Source of the DNA: Alphaproteobacteria bacterium
GTDB taxonomy: Bacteria > Pseudomonadota > Alphaproteobacteria > Micropepsales > Micropepsaceae
DNA length: 64,000 bases
Reading direction: 5' to 3'
Assembly: GCA_025350465.1 (NCBI GenBank)
Contig: JANXXU010000006.1
Span: 124,001 to 188,000, forward strand
In this document: positions 63,099-64,000 of the stretch, piece by piece
How positions within the stretch are numbered: position 1 is the stretch's first letter
How the letters are laid out: each line of letters begins with the position of its first letter
Position numbers and translations under genes: made by a program
Notes under the pieces: model-generated
The model's input: the letters and a program-made list of their open reading frames with translations, nothing else
What the model was told of the DNA's origin: nothing
The model's database searches: none

Positions 63099-64000
63099 TT
63101 ACGCCGCCCTTTCGACTTCCATCTCCAGTTCCACCGCCAGGCTGTCGACGTCACGGTAGATCGATGCGACCGCGAGCACGCGTTTGTTTTGCATGAAGCG
63201 CAGCACGCAGTCCTTTGCTGCGATGTCGCCCTCGATCGCAATCTCGTCCCATGCTTCGGCGTGGCCGACATAGTTGATGGGCACGTCGTAGTGCTGGCTC
63301 CAGAAGAACGGCACTTGCTCGAATTTCTCCTGTAAGCCCAGCATGTTGCGCGCCGCCGTCGCGCCCTGTCGTTGTGCCACGATCCAATGTTCGACGCGGA
63401 TGTTCGCGCCGCTGTGCGGGTCCGGCCAGCGCGCAATGTCGCCCGCCGCGAGAATATTGGGGTCGGTCGTTTCCAGATACGCGTTGACGGCGACGCCGCG
63501 ATCGATCGCGAGCCCCGCCTTTTCCGCGACATCGATGCGCGGGCGCACACCGACGCCGGCGACCACCAAATCGGCTTCGAGCGCGGCGCCGCTCTTGAGC
63601 TTCACGCGTCGGCCTTCGATCGCGACGGCTGAATCCTCGAGATGGAAGTGGACGCCATTCTCCTCGTGGAGCTTGCGAATGAAATCGCCCATCTGCGGTC
63701 CCAGCACCCGTTCCATCGGCCGCTTCTCGGGCGCCACGACATGGACCTCGATCTTGCGATTGCGCAACGACGCGGCGACCTCAAGCCCGATGAAGCTGGC
63801 GCCGATCACGACGGCCCGCCGTGCGTCTCGGGCCGCGGCGATGATCGCACGGCAATCGTCGAGCGAGCGCAGGGTGTGGACGACGGGCCCATCGAAGCCC
63901 GGAATCGGCAACCGAATAGGCTCCGCACCGGTCGCCAGCAGCAGGCGATCGTAAGCAACCTTGCTCCCATTGCCGAGCATGACCTCGCGCGCTCGCCTAT
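63099..64000 (-). CDS. FAD-dependent pyridine nucleotide-disulfide oxidoreductase, 5' part missing
   Basis: At least 300 residues are visible and the frame is open at the right edge (V-E-R-A before MLGNGSK); no start is in the window. It has YDRLLLATGAEPIRL, an NADH-binding loop (AVVIGASFIGLEVAASL), a second FAD segment (ILAAGDIARWPD) and EHWIVAQRQGATAARNMLG. The C-terminal domain (PFFWSQHYDVPINYVGHAEAWD) is of the ferredoxin-reductase / AIFM3 type. Such proteins pass electrons from NADH to a ferredoxin or Rieske centre. An N-terminal Rieske domain may lie outside the window. Confidence 0.9.
   Translation of the reverse strand, partial: RRAREVMLGNGSKVAYDRLLLATGAEPIRLPIPGFDGPVVHTLRSLDDCRAIIAAARDARRAVVIGASFIGLEVAASLRNRKIEVHVVAPEKRPMERVLGPQMGDFIRKLHEENGVHFHLEDSAVAIEGRRVKLKSGAALEADLVVAGVGVRPRIDVAEKAGLAIDRGVAVNAYLETTDPNILAAGDIARWPDPHSGANIRVEHWIVAQRQGATAARNMLGLQEKFEQVPFFWSQHYDVPINYVGHAEAWDEIAIEGDIAAKDCVLRFMQNKRVLAVASIYRDVDSLAVELEMEVERAA

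Overview
The window reads as a chromosomal segment of a GC-rich alphaproteobacterium whose order I cannot fix from sequence alone. The best markers are the gene order rnd-like / kdsD-lptC-lptA-lptB-rpoN-hpf-ptsN, the hsp20-DUF1150 pair, the NDUFA9-like epimerase / uppP / gltD-gltB neighbourhood, an FzlA-like GST beside queG, and infC with an apparent AUA start. The only RNA gene seen is one tRNA-Leu(CAG). I found no CRISPR array, insertion sequence, prophage or rRNA.

Bases 1-11,700 are a surface-polysaccharide region. It holds three SAM methyltransferases, a GtrA-like flippase, two tandem paralogous multi-membrane proteins that look like GT-C glycosyltransferases, a sulfotransferase-like protein and a 1,267-residue protein joining five short repeats, a WbsX domain, a GT4-like domain and a GT2 domain. 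Bases 5,340-7,150 are visibly AT-richer than their flanks, which suggests transfer. Bases 11,900-23,100 are mixed: a membrane-anchored four-EF-hand protein, an OmpR/EnvZ-type two-component pair, a GNAT enzyme, a giant M28 peptidase, a DedA protein, a CYP153-like P450, a cytosolic hybrid histidine kinase and a short GT51-like protein.

Bases 23,250-29,930 hold the dTDP-rhamnose operon rfbBDAC, translationally coupled to two glycosyltransferase-type genes, with a convergent GT1-like gene. Bases 30,000-33,900 hold an odd outer-membrane-barrel gene with a signal peptide in the middle of its frame, a 600-bp AT-rich gap and a fused PabB-PabC. Bases 33,970-41,700 are the heat-shock pair and the LPS-export / sigma-54 / PTS-Ntr cluster. 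Bases 41,860-44,700 hold a two-gene membrane module, one partner of which carries a TIR-like domain, then an acyl-CoA dehydrogenase. Bases 45,040-56,260 carry the epimerase, uppP, glutamate synthase, an MtgA with an unusual N-terminal domain, the FzlA-like GST and queG. Bases 56,260-64,000 contain a TPR protein, a small eRF1-like protein, a hydrolase, GT4 and GT9 glycosyltransferases, thrS, infC and a truncated FAD oxidoreductase.

Taken together, much of the window serves the envelope: O-antigen or capsule sugars (rfb genes and glycosyltransferases), their lipid carrier (uppP, GtrA), LPS inner core and export (kdsD, lptCAB, GT9) and peptidoglycan (two GT51 proteins). The best candidate for an undescribed system is the ATGA-coupled membrane pair at 41,863-43,403, followed by the GT-C-like tandem pair and the barrel with the internal signal peptide. 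All family calls come from reading motifs by eye; no database search was run.
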